Shown piece by piece: positions 12,888 through 14,108 of a stretch of 14,108 nt of DNA. This DNA is from Euryarchaeota archaeon UBA28. GTDB lineage: Archaea; Thermoplasmatota; Poseidoniia; Poseidoniales; Thalassarchaeaceae. Made by a program: the position numbers and the translations under genes. The stretch lies in NCBI GenBank assembly GCA_002501605.1, contig DANW01000020.1:647-14754 (forward strand), read 5' to 3'. The notes beneath the pieces are model-generated. The model was not told the origin of the DNA. It saw only the letters and a list, made by a program, of their open reading frames with translations, and ran no database searches. Position 1 is the stretch's first letter. Each line of letters begins with the position of its first letter.

Positions 12888-14108
12888 TCAATCAGCGTGT
12901 ATTTCATCCACATCCAGCCACAATACCACGCATTCTCTTTCAATGACAGAGCTGACAGATGGGGTAGTACGGCCCTCATCGGAATGAACCAGCTCTTTCA
13001 CGTAGGTTCCGGCTTCACACCGGAGAGAGAACTGAATCTCATCTTCTTCAACTAATATATTTGATATTGAAGTGACTCTTCTTTTCCTTGTCTTTGCTGC
13101 TCTCCTGTGAGAGACTCTCTTTGGAGTCTCCTGCTCAAGAGTGACACCTGAAAGGGCCTCTATTGATTTGACTGCTTCCTGCTCAGATATCGGATTATCG
13201 ATCTTGAATCTGATAGTATAGGATTTCTCAGACCTGGTCTCCTTCACCCTACTTACATCCTTCTTAGTACACCATTTGAGTGAGTTTACCCTCACCTTTT
13301 CTGGTTCATTTGAGTTTATTTTTTTCTCTATTTCAGATAGTTCGAATTCCCTCAATCTGGGATTCTTTATTTCCAAGACGAAAGGCCTTCCAGATCCTAG
13401 GCACCTAACATCTATGTCCTCCCTCCCCATTCCATGGAATGATGTGTCTAAGGCCCCCAGAATTTGCTTTACTGGTTCTCCAATTATGTCCTGAACAGAT
13501 TCACTGTACTGAAGTCCTGTTCCCTCACAGCTTTCACATCCATCCCCTCGTCCTCTGCAGGAACGACATGGCCATCTGGTCTGGGGTATTCCTCTGACCA
13601 GCTTCTCATATCTCCCATAAATGAAAACCGGTCGAACATCAGTGTCCACTCTTAGAGTAAGGGTGTCAACTGTTACCATGATATCGGGATAGTCCTTGAC
13701 GAATGATATACCAGGTGAGTTTAGTAACATCTCATTTTGAATAGCCGTTGCGAAGGATGTCTTGAGTGGTCTTGATCCTTGTGAGCCATGTTTAGTCCTA
13801 ATCGTGTCTTCACTCTGAAGGAGATCCTTGGGTAGGTGGATTCCGAGTTGCATAGTTTTGAATTCTATCCCATTTAATGACTCAGTTATTCTTTCGGCGA
13901 TATTTCCAACATCATCGAATAGGTTCTCACAGAGCGGACATATTTCGGGTATTTGTGGCCTTGAAAGCTCAGAATCTCTCGCATGGGCCTCGCTTCTCAA
14001 TTCGGCGCCTCCTTCAAAACCTTGGGACTGGGTCTTCCTGCCACTGATTCTATGTAGGCAATAATCACAGACCCCTATCTTGATGACGTGAGCAATTCCC
14101 AGTGGGGC
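12888..14108 (-). CDS. pus10: tRNA pseudouridine synthase Pus10 (5' end outside window)
   Basis: Makes pseudouridine 54 and 55 in archaeal tRNA T loops. The frame stays open to the window edge. A TTG at 14000 would discard the first half of the zinc site, so the true start lies beyond 14108. Of 406 visible residues (numbered from the edge), Cys14/Cys17 (CDYC) pairs with Cys57/Cys60 (CPLC) in the N-terminal zinc-binding THUMP-containing region. A second set, PCRSC...CESC with GTGLQY, follows. The catalytic stretch is GREDIDVRCLGSGRPF, holding the catalytic aspartate and preceding ENPR-like IKNPR. The C-terminus has EAGTYVKELVHSDEGRT and PSVSSV, the usual end of the family. The stop is 76 nt from rpl21e, matching the classic archaeal order. 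Confidence 0.95.
   Translation of the reverse strand, partial: APLGIAHVIKIGVCDYCLHRISGRKTQSQGFEGGAELRSEAHARDSELSRPQIPEICPLCENLFDDVGNIAERITESLNGIEFKTMQLGIHLPKDLLQSEDTIRTKHGSQGSRPLKTSFATAIQNEMLLNSPGISFVKDYPDIMVTVDTLTLRVDTDVRPVFIYGRYEKLVRGIPQTRWPCRSCRGRGDGCESCEGTGLQYSESVQDIIGEPVKQILGALDTSFHGMGREDIDVRCLGSGRPFVLEIKNPRLREFELSEIEKKINSNEPEKVRVNSLKWCTKKDVSRVKETRSEKSYTIRFKIDNPISEQEAVKSIEALSGVTLEQETPKRVSHRRAAKTRKRRVTSISNILVEEDEIQFSLRCEAGTYVKELVHSDEGRTTPSVSSVIERECVVLWLDVDEIHAD

Noticed and set aside
1..14108. CRISPR arrays, insertion sequences, integrases, toxin-antitoxin or phage genes
   Set aside because: No regularly spaced repeats, transposase motifs or attachment-like direct repeats were seen; the genes are ordinary chromosomal ones plus a few unknowns.

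Overview
The window reads as a stretch of compact archaeal chromosome. The strongest evidence is the minus-strand run pus10 - rpl21e - rpoF (Rpb4) - DUF655 - ksgA at the right end, a gene order known from archaea and not bacteria. Strong Shine-Dalgarno sites, frequent AGA/AGG arginine codons, a bacterial-looking HAD/cis-prenyltransferase/MFS block and several lineage-specific small membrane proteins suggest a marine Thermoplasmatota-type archaeon (Marine Group II/III, Poseidoniales-like). That placement is inference from style and gene order; no database search was possible.

Left block (1-4986, + strand): a run of six tightly spaced or overlapping genes. They are a HAD phosphatase cut by the window edge, a cis-prenyltransferase (polyprenyl diphosphate synthase), a Nudix hydrolase, a RidA-family enamine/imine deaminase, a 12-helix MFS transporter and a phosphomannomutase/phosphoglucomutase. 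The prenyltransferase and phosphohexomutase fit a lipid-linked glycan (N-glycosylation/S-layer) theme. The Nudix and RidA proteins are metabolite-cleanup enzymes.

Middle (4989-8943): two minus-strand genes for small membrane proteins of unknown function converge on the mutase gene. A + strand tRNA-Thr(CGT) with encoded CCA follows, and its 3' end lies 3 bases from the stop of a convergent phosphoglycerate kinase gene. A divergent + strand pair then encodes an M24 metallopeptidase and a small cysteine-motif protein resembling the DUF59/MIP18 Fe-S assembly family.

Right block (8955-14108, all minus): transcription runs leftward from pus10 (its 5' end lies beyond the window) through rpl21e, rpoF, DUF655 and ksgA, which are translation and transcription housekeeping genes. 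Next come a protein with a helix-hairpin-helix-like domain, a coiled coil and a zinc ribbon; a [2Fe-2S] ferredoxin-fold protein that has lost two of its four cluster cysteines; and a 47-residue single-helix membrane protein. These last three form a close-packed module of unknown function and are the least conventional part of the window. I see no CRISPR array, mobile element, phage gene or defence system.
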